From positions 13,081,855 through 13,145,854 of the forward strand of contig JACBWW010000012.1 of the NCBI GenBank assembly GCA_020086605.1: a stretch of 64,000 nucleotides of DNA, read 5' to 3'. The DNA comes from Lanius collurio (lineage: Eukaryota; Chordata; Aves; Passeriformes; Laniidae). The notes under the pieces are model-generated. The model saw only the letters and a program-made list of their open reading frames with translations. It was not told the origin of the DNA and did no database searches. Positions within the stretch are counted from its first letter, which is position 1. Each line of letters begins with the position of its first letter. The position numbers were made by a program, and so were the translations under genes. Shown one piece after another: positions 1 through 10,799 of the stretch.

Positions 1-361
1 GAGGTGTCCTGGCATGAACCTTTATAAAGTCTCAGCTTGCATGTCTCTCTTTTTCCATCAGTGTTATTTCTGGAATGGTTTCTTAACATTTTGAGGTCCC
101 TTCTTTACTATTCTACTCTTTGTTGGTTAAACAAGTAGACTCTCTGTTCCTTAATGATATTCTATCTTATACTTGTATACAGCTATCACATCTGCCCTCC
201 CTCATTTTTTTTTCCTGCTGTTATCATCTGTGTCATAGATATTACATGCCAGTTGCAGGTAAACTTTAACAACTCACTAAGGAAACAAATGCTTAGTCTG
301 TCATTAGGCATCTGAACCTTGACAAAACCTTCATTTCTTCTCTTCCTTTCATGGGTATTAA
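1..361 (+). other. Presumed intron, no recognisable feature
   Basis: This is AT-rich single-copy-looking sequence with a short T tract near 207-215. I see no repeat family, RNA gene or convincing coding potential. It lies upstream of the RBMS exon on the same strand and is presumably part of the same long intron. Confidence 0.5.
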
Positions 362-597
362 TAGACAGGTTTGGACCCTTCAAATAAGTCTTTTGGTCTT
401 AAAAATGGGACTTTGCACCCTAAAAACAGGTCTTTGGGTGCTCTAGATGAGGTATTAAACATGAACATGAGGCTTTGAGCTCTAAGTGAGGAGATTTTAC
501 CCTGAAATGAGGCTTTCTCCATATGATGAAGGCTTTCAAGACAAGGAGCAAAGCTCTGGTCTCTAAAAATAAGCATCTGGGCTGTAATAGAGAGCCT
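362..597. repeat. Degenerate 20-21 bp tandem repeat array (about 11-12 units)
   Basis: Units resemble CTTTGGGCTCTAAAATGAGG. The 3' anchor of each unit (GAGG or a variant) falls at about 388, 409, 430, 452, 472, 492, 512, 532, 552, 573 and 594. That is a spacing of 20-22 bp held for eleven steps, despite heavy divergence between units. Two units make about 41 bp, the unit length of the CNM/PO41-type satellites described in birds, which also consist of two roughly 20-bp halves. The relation to those satellites is inference from period and character, not from an alignment. The array ends where a CR1 copy begins. Confidence 0.8.
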
Positions 598-941
598 TTG
601 AGGCTCAAAGGGGGCCTGATAACTCTCAAAAACTACCTGAAAGGAGGTTGTAGCAAGGTGGGATCAGTCTTTCCTCCCAAATATCAAGCAGCAGGATGAG
701 AGGAAACTACCTCAAGTTGTGCCAGGGGAGGTTTAGACTGGATGTTTGGAAAATATTCTTCACTGGAAGTGTGTTCAGGTATTGGAACAGGCTGCCCAGC
801 GTAGTGGTGGAGTCACCATATCTGGAGTTGTTAAAAAAACCGTGTGGATGTGGCACTTGGGGACATGATCTAGCAGTGAACATGACAGTGCTGGGTTAGT
901 GATGATCTCAGAGGACTTTTTCAGTCTTTACAATTCTATGA
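598..941 (+). mobile_element. CR1 LINE 3' fragment, sense orientation
   Basis: This is a 5'-truncated non-LTR retrotransposon fragment covering the end of the element. Recognisable CR1 phrases occur in order: ACTACCTGAAAGGAGG near 632, CAAGTTGTGCCAGGGGAGG near 712, TTGGAACAGGCTGCCCAG near 782, GTGGAGTCACCAT near 806, GTGGATGTGGCACTTGGGGAC near 843, and a terminal ATTCTATG at 933-940. It carries indels and substitutions and only short chance reading frames, so it is long dead. The length of about 340 bp is typical of truncated bird CR1 copies. It begins immediately after the tandem array. Confidence 0.9.
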
Positions 942-1801
942 AGAAGGGCACTTAAGGTAATTTTTACATTTAAAAGTCTGCACTCCAGTTTCAAAGGGAG
1001 CACAGTGCCATCATATATTACCAATCACCTTAAAAATAAGAAGAAAAGACCAAACCGAACCCAAGTAGTAAAAAAAATAAAACCAAGCCCATATTCCAGA
1101 TGATGAGCAAATAAAGGCTGGAAAGAGCATGCCCTTGTCATTCAGTAAATATGGTATATTCTACTACAAAAAGTAGGACTTATATGAGCTTTTCCTGAAA
1201 AGAATAAATCCCTTATTAGAGATTATGTATGTTAGGATATGTTGGCCAACCCCTTCTGCAAAAAGTCCTGTAAATATTGTCTGAAAGTTCTCCAGGACTT
1301 AATATTTTGATAGAATGAATAACAGAAAAAATAATCTGGTTTTCTGCCACCTGAGAAAGAGGAGACCATGTCTCTCTGTACCATGTTTCCGTGGTTGATT
1401 AGGAAGAAAGGCCAAGCTGTGCAAAAGCACTGATGATACTACTTGGCCTGAGGAAAATTGCTGTAGGCCAGTAATAAATGCTGAGCAGGAAAATTAAGAA
1501 TAAGGAGTACTCTGAAAGAATGCTTTAAATTCATGCATTTTAAGTCTTTACCTTAGAGATTATAGAAGAGTCCTGATGGATGCTACAGGAAGTTTGAGTA
1601 AGCTCAAACTGGAGAACTGTCACAAATAATGAGCTACTGGTCACTTCAAAGACTTGTGAAGTGGTTTTGCAGTGTTTCTGTTTAAATGGATCAGCCATAG
1701 GACTAAATTATTAATAGTGAGAAATTTTATTCCTTTTAAGAGTTTAATGAATTTAAGGTCTCCTCACAGGTGATCTATTAGTCTATTTTGAAATCCTTTC
1801 A
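942..1801 (+). other. Presumed intron, no recognisable feature
   Basis: This is unique-looking AT-rich sequence with short A tracts around 1068-1082. Nothing in it could be assigned to a gene or repeat family. Confidence 0.5.
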
Positions 1802-1905
1802 AGGAAACTGAAGCTACAGGAGGAGGGGAGGGTGAGGTTGTCTTTTGACCACAGTCTCAGAGGGAAGTGTTGGCAAAGCTAGGATTAAACCCTTCTGAGT
1901 TTTCT
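1802..1905 (+). mobile_element. MIR-like SINE remnant (3' half)
   Basis: The stretch starts AGGAAACTGAAGC, like the MIR core AGGAAACTGAGGC. It continues through a TTTTGACCACAGTC segment, where MIR has a cue for CAAGGTCACACAG. It then reads GGCAAAGCTAGGATTAAACC, where MIR has GGCAGAGCTGGGATTCGAACC. Order and spacing agree, but divergence is high, so this is a moderate call. Confidence 0.55.
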
Positions 1906-3894
1906 ATGCTGTCTCATGTGCATCTCACAAAACTCTTTGCAACTGTCTCTAGGAGGTAAAGAATTCTTAAAATTCATTCAGACCAGAAAAAGATTGTATT
2001 AATTGGTGTAAGAAAATTAAACAGGGAGTCATGGAAAGTGAAATAAAATTACTGAATGATGAATATGAAGTCTGCATTTTAAAATCCTGTGTAGCAAACC
2101 TGAGTTTTAAAAAGGAGATGCCTCCTTTTCCATGTTGCACAGTTGTAGGGATGCATAATGATTTCTGGCCATGCAAACTATTAAAAGGGCTATGAAAATT
2201 CCAAATTTATCCACTAAAAACATGTAGCAGTATACCTCATGCAAATTACAGCTACAGTGACTCAGGAAAATAAAAATATGGAAGTGGTGATGGATAAACA
2301 GTTGCAGCTGTGTTCCCATACATATGCTTTTGAATTGATAAGGAGTTTATTGTGGCCATACATCCTTGTGGTCCTTCTCCATTACTATTTGACTGCAGTG
2401 AGTTTCCCAGTTATCATTGTTTATGGAAAATACTATTTAGATTAGTGTGAGACACACTAGTCTTGGAACAAGGACAGTATTCCATCAGCATTTGCCATCA
2501 GAAATGGGTCATTTCATTTGCCAGCAGGAGTGGGTCATGGTACTTTGCTGTTTTAAAGTTTAAACTCAACATGCTCAGTACTTTGTCTTTTTCTAGAGAG
2601 AATCAAGTGAACTGCTGAATGTAATGTTACACAATGAAAGGTTTTGGATAGCTAAATAAAAATCAAACACCTGTATTTCCTTTTAAATGATTGACTGAAA
2701 TCATGTCAGTCAATGTTGTTCCTGGAAAAGCATAAATATGCGTATGTGATGTAAGAACAGGCATAATGTTTCATATTTAAGTAAGCTGCTTTCTTGTGTA
2801 ATTGTATCATTGAGTTCTGAAGTAGTGTTGCCATGGCAAATTGCTATACATCCTTTGCTAATATAAATATATGGGTTTTTTTACAGCTCCAATCATTCTA
2901 AAAAGATGTGTTGTTTTAAACTGGACATTTCTGGAGGACTGAGCTTGAAGAAATTTTTACTAAAATATCTGGTGAAATGTTGGTGCTTATTCTTCTACAG
3001 ACATGGCAGTACATTTTTCTGATTTGTAAACACTTTTGAAAAACATTGAGTTTTCATTTGAACATTTGTTAGTAAAACAATAATTCTTTAAAGTGTTGAT
3101 TTTGTGGGTTTAAATCACTACATATGACTGTTGTGCACATGGAAAATCTGTGTGTGACTTGTGAATGAACACATGGGAGGTATAAACTCCCTTGACCTAT
3201 GAATATCTTGTTATCAGACCTATATTTCAAAACTACAGGGTTTGCAGTAATTCTTATCAGTCCATCTTTAGTTTCTTGCTATTTTATTTTTTTTTTGGTA
3301 ACTCTCAACCTGATTTCCTAATCTATTGTTGCAAGCAAAGCTACCACACAAATCCCATGGGTGTCTCTATCCCCACATTTATGCCTTCTAAATCGTTGTT
3401 CCTTAACTGATAACTCTTTTCTTTAAACCACCCAGGCAGGGGTAATGCCAGTGGAAATCAAGAGTCATTCTTCCAATGTCATTAGTTAATACATTGCCAT
3501 GAAACTTGTTTGGCAGTAGCAAGCCCCTCAGTGCTTAGATGTGTAGGATCCTGCAGAAGGATCGAGGCAGAGCTGGCACTGCCACCTTTCAAACAAAGGG
3601 ATGAGAAGTGACAGCCAGCTCTTCTCTTGACTGACTTAAACAATCACTATCAAAATGATTACAGTCATGCTGCATTCACTCATTTTGTGCTCTATATGCT
3701 AACACCAGTGACGGGATAAAGGAGAGGGTGTTTTATATGCACTGGGCTATGTAGTTGGGAATCTGTTAGTCCCTTGTCTCCCGTGTTGTTATTTCCAGTA
3801 ATACTCTTCACGTTGAAGCTCGTTCCAAATGTCTGAAGTACTGGGGAGAGGGGATGAAATTCTCCTTGCAGCACTCTCCACGTATTTTTTTTGA
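1906..3894 (+). other. Presumed intron, no recognisable feature
   Basis: This is unique-looking AT-rich sequence. A T-rich pocket at 3280-3298 is the only low-complexity patch of note. The reading frames here are under 75 codons, unrelated to known proteins as far as I can tell, and expected by chance. Confidence 0.5.
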
Positions 3895-3957
3895 GTGACA
3901 GGTTGCTTAACTTCTCTCTGCTTCAGTGTTTCCCCATATGGTATAAATGAGGATTAT
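3895..3957 (-). mobile_element. MIR-like remnant, antisense
   Basis: Read on the + strand, the sequence runs GTTGCTTAACTTCTCTCTGC, then TTCAGTGTTTCCCCATATGG, then TATAAATGAGGAT. This follows the familiar reverse MIR core: acttaacctctctgag, then cctcagtttcctcatctg, then taaaatggggat. The piece is only about 60 bp, so the call is moderate. Confidence 0.5.
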
Positions 3958-3974
3958 CTGTCTATCTTGGATTC

Positions 3975-4140
3975 TTCCATGGCTCACATTGCTGAGGTAT
4001 CTGAGTGCCTCCCAGTCTTGGATGTGTTTGATCTCCCAGCACCCCAGGATGTGGGAGACGTACCATTAATCCGATTTTACAGAGTTTTAAAGAAAGTGTG
4101 TGGTAGAACAGATTTTCCAGGACAGTGTTTGTTTTGAGAC
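3975..4140 (+). mobile_element. Amniote CORE-SINE/MIR-like remnant, sense
   Basis: The order is GAGGTATCTGAGTGCCTCCC, then a GATGTGTTTGATCTCCCAGC segment, then ACCCCAGGATGTGGGAGACG, then CCGATTTTACAG. This follows an old amniote SINE pattern in which a tatctgagcacct block leads to acaacacccctgtgaggtag and then ccccattttacag. It lies next to the antisense MIR-like piece and points towards it, so the two are either separate insertions or a rearranged element. Confidence 0.55.
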
Positions 4141-4423
4141 TCAGTCCCTCTAACCATATATAATACCCAGAGAAGGTGGAGGATCTGGAGAGTAATATTT
4201 GCTTTTTTTTATTATCCTCCTAGGATGAAGGTGTCATTTGGGTAGTTGAGTTGGCTAAATAAATAACTATTGCCTCTCTTAGCCAAGATAGGCCCTGCTT
4301 ATATTATAACCAGGACAATCTTTCAGGAAATGTGCTGTGGCTCTGACTCTACAACTGGTATTTCTCAGTAAACTGTATGTATTCCTAATGGGATTGGAGC
4401 TGGGTGGCCAAAACTGCTGTTCA
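4141..4423 (+). other. Presumed intron, no recognisable feature
   Basis: Short unique-looking gap between a SINE remnant and a CR1 copy, with a T run around 4203-4211. Confidence 0.4.
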
Positions 4424-4875
4424 CACAGAATCACAGAATAGGTCAGGTTGGAAGGGACCACAGTGAGGTCATCTGCTCCAACCCCCCTGCTCAAGCAGGG
4501 CCATCCCAGAGCACATGGCACAGGATCGTGTCCAGATGGTTCTGGAATATCTCCAGTGAGGGACACTCCACTCCCTCTCAGGGCAACCTGTTCCAGTGCT
4601 TGGTCCCCTACAGAGTTAAGAAGTTCTTCCTTATATTCAGCTGGAACTTCCTGTGCATCAGTTATGCCCATTGCTTCTTGTCCTATTGCTCACCACCACT
4701 GAGCAGAACCTGGTTCTATCCTCTTGGCACCTTCCCCCTTTATTTATATACATTGGTGAAGTCCTTTGTCAGTCATCTGTTCTCAAAACTGAACAGGCAC
4801 AGTTCCTCAGACTATTTTTATAAGACAGATGCTGCAGTCCCAAGTAGCTCCAGTAATGGAGCCACTGCATTTCCT
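4424..4875 (-). mobile_element. CR1 LINE 3' fragment, antisense
   Basis: On the + strand it opens with two antisense copies of the CR1 terminal octamer (CAGAATCACAGAATAGG). It continues with TTGGAAGGGACCACAGTGAG, CTCCAACCCCCCTGCTCAAG, GGGCAACCTGTTCCAGTGC, AAGTTCTTCCTTATATTCAG, TTGTCCTATTGCTC and a block equivalent to the ctgaacaggcccag region near 4789. Similarity fades by about 4875. This is the reverse complement of the CR1 3' region, truncated at its 5' end. Frames of 84-130 codons on both strands here are by-products of the repeat and not genes. Confidence 0.92.
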
Positions 4876-7800
4876 GACTAAAGTAAACCAAGACTAGGGA
4901 ATGAACACCACCTTTCTTTCTATCTGGGAAATGGTGCTCAGTGTAAGGATGGGAATTTGACCAGGTTTTTGGTAATATTTAAAACATACTCAGTCTTTTG
5001 TTCAACACAAATTTAATAATAGCATATAACACAAGTAGAATAAAGTAAGTGTCTTGAATTTGTTATGCAATACTGACATGTTCTGCAGCACCAGAGAGTG
5101 TCACATGTCAGTGTTCCAAACTTACAAGAAAAGTTGCTGTCTTTGTGGTTGAAGCTGATGCCTTTCTTTTCCAAACAAATTATCTTGGGGATGTATACAT
5201 GGGAATGAGCTTGCCCTGGTTCTTGTAGCAAGCTGTGAAGCAGCTGGGGGGAAGAAGCCCCAAGGAAAGCAAGGACTGACCTGAGAAATGTTGGAGATAT
5301 TCCCAGTTTTGTGGGGAAACAGGATCCAACCTCAAGCTCAGCCTTGCAGCCCTATTTTTTCCTTTAATCAGCACATTACCAGGGTAAACACATTTGTTTC
5401 AGGGACACTGCAAGACAGGCCAAAATTCCAGTGTAAGCTGTATCAAATGGCTTCCCAAACTTTATGTACAAAACTGTCATTGGGAAGCAGAGATCTTAAT
5501 TCAGTATCACCAAATTCTTTTACTTCCTTAAAGCGTGGGAATATTTCAGAACAACAGCCCTCCACATTTGTTCCTCTTTTCTCCAGCTCTCTCCTCTGCT
5601 AGCTGTCTCATCAGGTACTAGAACTTGCTTTTTTTGCAATACATGTGTTTTTTGAATATACCTGTACTTTCTTTCCATACTTCAGATTTGCCCACAAAAT
5701 TGAAATTGGACAAACTATTTGGCTGCTTAGGGTATGCTTACACTTGCAGGGGCTATTTGCTTCGTGTTAGTGCAGAAATGGTGGTATATGTGTTTGTATA
5801 AACATACTTATTTTGTTGGTTTTTTTAAAGTCTAAGAGAGATTTGGAATTTCCCAACATCTAGTACCCGAGGCTTATGTCTATTACTGTTGCATTGCCCC
5901 AAATGCATCCAAAAAAAAGTTCAGGGATTGCTATTTTTGTCCTTGCTCAGGGTGACACACACACACATCTGCGCCTCCTGTGGTGTCTATGTGAGGTGAT
6001 CCCAGGGCAGGGAAGGATGAGGTTTTTCAAGGCCCCAGTTTACTCTGGAGGCTTTTCAGTATGTGTGCTATGAGCTGGTGCTCAGCCATCATTTCCTCCC
6101 TCCTGCTAGAGCCAAGGACAAACTCCTATCTCTCAATACATTAAACCTGTCAATGTTTGACATAAGCAACCAAAAGATTGATGAATGGAATGTGAAGCAG
6201 CTGGTTTTGAGGGTGTGTTATTTTGTTATTGATAGGCCACTACTTTTTTAACAACAAAACCTGTTCCAAAGGTGTCTGTTCAGTGGTTATTTAAGGTATT
6301 TTAAAAAAGAAAAACAAATTCTGTCACCCATAGTGACTTGTGCAAGTGACTCGTTCTGTTCAAACCCATAGATTTCCATCATTAATTACTTCTAATGGAG
6401 ATACTAGAAGGAGATTTGATACATGCATTTCCACTAGTTTTATAAAAACTTTTTTTTGGCAGCAGTAGAGCATTTGAATGTCAGGTATCCAGTGTTCTGC
6501 TCTGAAACATGACAGGACACTTATCAGTATTTACCTGGGATTATAGCCAGAGCTCTGGGCATGGAAGGATCATTCTTAGATGCTGTACAGTTTCTCTGTT
6601 GGTCTGGATCTGCAGAAATGAATACTTGGCCACCTTCTAGGCATCTGCTACTGGTTCCCCTCTTTCTAACTCCTGCCCTCACTTGTGTCCTTTCCTCTGC
6701 CTGCTTTTACAGAGAAGGCAGCCCACCTCAGCTGAAATTCTGCAAAATCTTCTTCCCTTCATAAAGGCCCTTCTTAAATCACAGCCCAGGTTGGGTTTTT
6801 TTGTACCTGGAATGATCTTTTCAGCCATCTGCCTTTGTAAGCCTTATATTTTTTAATGATTTTATGTTCTGTTTTTATCTGAAACAGTGCAAAAAGGCTG
6901 AAATTGTGGGACTAATGATGTACATATCAGAGGAGGCTGTTCTTGACTATCAAATCTCTTTAAATATCTTCTCTTACAAGTTGCAATAATTAATAATTAG
7001 GAAGGGGAAAATCTATTTTCTAATTATTTATTTGGCAGGAAGTTTTTCTAGGAAGATAAGTAAATACCAAATGAACAGTGGGTTGAAAAATATTGTGCAA
7101 AGTTTATGTAAACAAATTATGTTAAGATAAACAAAAAATCCAGAATGTGGGCTTTTGGCTCTTGATTAATGTGCTTTTCTGGTGTTTTGCTGGACAGGAT
7201 CACTCAGTTACACCATGCTGAGTACAAAACCCTTCTAAGGCTTTGTGCATCTGTTTCTGGAACTCTCTCACCCAAGAGATGTTTTTATTTAAAAATCCTG
7301 ATGTGTATCAGTAAGTGCAATGGGCAAGTAGGTCTTGATGTAACCTTGAGGTCATTGGAAGTATACCAGAGAAGACTTTGGTCCCAGCATCTCTTCTCTT
7401 GCAGATGGCCACCCAAGTGCAGTAGCAGTGTATTCATAAGCAAGGATGTTTGTTTTCATCTATTTTTTAGGGTAAGCTTAACACTTGTTGAATTCACATA
7501 TCCATTGTGTGACAGATGGAGCAAAAGCTCTGTATTCAAAAGTGGGGTAGGAAATGAAGAAGGATCACATCCTGGTTCATATCGTAGGGCAAACCAATTC
7601 CTGCTTTCTTTAACATTTAAAGAGAAAGGGAGTAGTTGTTTTTTTAAAGCTTCAGGACTATTATTTGAAGCTTACACATAGTTGTGACCCTTAGAATCGT
7701 CAGACACGGAGTTCATATGGAAGGATTTCTGAATCATTTTGTTTTAATCCACGGAGTTTTTATTTTGTCTCTAGATTCTAGAGTGCAACAAGAACCCACA

Positions 7801-9013
7801 TTGTGTCAAAAATAAACAGGATTGGAGTTCAGGGAAAGAAGATACTCCAGTACCTAAATCAGGATGTCATAATTGCATATGGCAAATACATATGTTTAGT
7901 AGGTTTTTGGTTTTGGAATCCAGAATCTGGTGGCAAGGATAACACAGTGGTTATTTATCGGCGCTAGCCCCAAATACTCTGTTAGACTTACATCCCACAT
8001 TAAAGTAACTTGTGGATTTGTATTTTCAGCGTGTTTTGAGTGTTTGTTTCAGTTCAGTGCAGTGATTCAGCTATCCTGAAATAACACATGGATAACAGCT
8101 GTAGGAAATCATGCAAAAATTTTATTAAGCACTAGACTCTGAAATTGCCTTTTCCCACTACAAATGCACTGACATCTGGGTCATATTTTCTGGTTAATTC
8201 CAATGTGCCTGACAGTGTAACACATGAACAAATGAGGAAAACAACACAGAATGCACAAAAGAAGGAAATAGCAAATCAGTGTTCCTTGTGTTTCAGATAC
8301 TGTACTCCAGAATATCCTTCAGATTGTTCTAATAAATTATCTGAAGTTCTGAATTCTAGAGGACATGTCTACGGAAAGTCACTATGACAGAGCTGGCTAC
8401 AACTGTAATGAAGTTTTGAGGTTTATTATTTTCTAGCAGTCAAGATTGCAGAAAGTTAGGTCCAGAAGGTAGAAGCAGGTGTCCTCCACAGGTCTTGTTA
8501 CTGAGCAGTGAAAATACAAGGGAGGAGAAACCACTGTCAAATTTTCTGCAAGCTTTTACAATGAGTGATGGTCATAATTTCAAACAGACTGTAACAGACA
8601 GCAACAGAAGTGCCAGCTGTGTAATGATTGACTGTCTGGATACCCTAAAATTTTTATCTATGCAATTCTTTTTTCTATGTAAAATTGAGATTTGTATATC
8701 CACATCATACATAAACTTTTGAGCAGTAGTCTGTCTTTTAAATCACAGAGGTTAACATGAGAAAAATGTCAGTGTCCTTAGAAGCGAAAAAATACTGCAA
8801 TGAAATATGCAGTCTTTCTTCAACTGGTAGTTTAATATGTATAACATTTCATTAGTTACAAAACATATTTATTACAGGCTTCAAGTTATCAATGACAGCT
8901 CAGTAGTATAAACCTGTTGTGAGACATATTCATTGTAATATTAGCATAAATTCTGCAGTTCCAAGTGAGATTAAAGTGAGGCTAGATAAAAATTATACTT
9001 ATAGAAAGTAGAG
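4876..9013 (+). other. Presumed intron, unique-looking
   Basis: This is AT-rich sequence with a short (CA)n run at 5955-5968 and T tracts. The longest chance frame in the window, 170 codons on the + strand at 7169-7681, lies here. It has no domain I recognise, no compositional shift at its ends and no splice or promoter context, so it is not called a gene. Confidence 0.5.
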
Positions 9014-9380
9014 CTGCGGAAAATTAATCTAGTCCATCCACCTGATCTTAGGGCAGGCTGATTTGTTTTTTACAGTTATCCCTACATCCTGTCCCCAGAA
9101 CGTTCTGTGATTGGGATTCCTAAACATTACTAGGCAATGCAGACTGTGCTTACCCACATGGTTTGGGGGGGGAAGGGGTTTGACACACAATCTATTTTTG
9201 CTGCTGTAATTTAGGCTACTATTCCCAGTGAACAAGGAAACATAGTTTTATCTTTATACATTGCAGCAACTGTTAATTTGCCAGATGACTGTCATCCTGT
9301 CTCTACTCTGCCTTGTCCAGCAACTGGACCCTGAGTTTTTCAGTCTTTCCTCTTAGCTCATACTATCTAAGCTTGCAATT
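9014..9380 (-). mobile_element. Very old CR1 LINE fragment, antisense
   Basis: On the + strand the order of phrases matches a reverse CR1 3' region at high divergence: AATCTAGTCCATCCACCTGA near 9027, CAGTTATCCCTACATCCTGT near 9074, a GATTGGGATTCCTAAACATT block near 9109, CTAGGCAATGCAGACTGTGC near 9131, TTTTTGCTGCTGTAATTTAG near 9195, and TTTTTCAGTCTTTCCTCTTA near 9336. No terminal octamer survives. The age and the family assignment are inference from these blocks. Confidence 0.7.
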
Positions 9381-9692
9381 ATTTTTCCATACTACTCTGG
9401 ACTTAACCAGTTGGTCATGAAATGTGGCTTTCAGAAAAAGGCACGAACCAGCAAACTGAAAAGTGGAAAGATGATTGTAGTTGGTGTCTGCACCATCTTC
9501 CTGTTCTCTCATTGCAGTAAAATCTGTTCTTCGCTGCTCTGATGGCATTGGTCAGTTTTCTAGCAGTGTCAACTCCAGCATGTGTTTTTCAAAGCTGTTG
9601 CCAGGCAGTCATTCCCCTGCTTAGTGAAAATTATGTCCCTAATATGACCGAAGCATCATATTAGATTACTTTTGTTGCAAAATCTCCTTACC

Positions 9693-9710
9693 TTTTTTTT
9701 TTTTTTTTTT
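9693..9710. repeat. Poly(T) run, 18 bp
   Basis: Uninterrupted T run on the + strand. No SINE body or target-site duplication is apparent beside it. Confidence 0.95.
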
Positions 9711-10770
9711 AATATTCTTGCTGTTTATATGGCTAAGTCAACAAAGGAAGGAGAGAGGGAGTGAGTGAAGACTCATATGAGCAAGTTACCGTGAAGCAGC
9801 AAGTTCTTGCATGCTCCTCAGGGACTGTTCAGGTCCACACACATCTCAAGACATTGGGGCAAATGACTTCAGAGCACTGGGAAATTTTCTGGCAGTAAGG
9901 AAATAAAATCTTTCTATTTTTAATAATTCAGTTGAAATTTTTAGTCATCCAGTTAAAATTACCAGGAGAGTAATACACAGTCCCATTCTAAAAAGTCATA
10001 TTTGAGCTAAATTTCATTTTAAGGATTTTTTTCCTTACGTGCAAAAGAAACTCATAACCTTTTTTAAAGATAGTGAGAGGGGAGAGGAAGAATAGACGTC
10101 CCCCAAAGCTGCATACAGTAAAATTGCAGGGATGACTACAGACAGATCTTCCTACACAAGACACATTTACATGATCTCTGTATGCACAAAGGCTATTTCA
10201 AGTGAGGAGGGGGACTTGGTTTTGAGCACTTGATGTGATCTCTAAAGAGTCTTCATATCTCTGTTCAAAGTTATACTTTGGAGATTTTTTCAGTGAAAAA
10301 CATCTTCTGGTACTTGCAATTCCACCAGGTTCAGCTGCCTGAAAGCTTCTGCTTCTCACAACACTTAACTCAGAAGTGCTCATGAAACTCATCGGTTCTA
10401 CTCATACTTAATATTTCATGGTGTCAGTGCACATACAAACGTTCTGGAAATGCCATTATTTTCTATCCATGTGTGGGTTTAATGAGATTTCCGAATAGTT
10501 CAAGAGCTCATTTTTTCCAAGATGCTGAGAGAAACATGAACTCATTCATGGAGTGGCTCTGGATAGCTTTACCTGAGCTTTTTGTATTGGTTCATCATCT
10601 ATTGATGGGCAATATGAAGCAGTGGACAATATGTAAGGAAAGAATAAGAAAATCCTTTAATTGAGAAAAAGTCAATAAAACACATTTTTAAAATGAGCCT
10701 GAAGGCACGAGCTCTTTTTCATAAGCTCGGCTTTTTCAGTCCTCTCTCCAGTCAGGTTTTGTTATTAAGC

Positions 10771-10799
10771 GCTGTGGCTTTTTAATCAAAGCCCACAGC
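10771..10799. other. Strong inverted repeat with RUNX- and TCF/LEF-like words
   Basis: GCTGTGGCTTT at the left pairs with AAAGCCCACAGC at the right, giving 11 pairs with one bulged base around the loop TTAATC. The right side of the loop reads ATCAAAG, a TCF/LEF core, and both outer arms contain TGTGG/CCACA, a RUNX-like core. It sits in a GC- and CpG-richer pocket at roughly 10690-10970. The pairing is directly visible; regulatory meaning is inference. Confidence 0.6.

Noticed and set aside
4279..4881. Overlapping frames of 84-130 codons on both strands
   Set aside because: They lie largely inside the antisense CR1 3' region, which is non-coding, and reflect its GC-rich sequence.
7169..7681. 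170-codon open frame on the + strand, the longest in the window
   Set aside because: No recognisable domain, no protein-like compositional shift, no promoter or splice context; a maximum of this size is plausible by chance in 64 kb.
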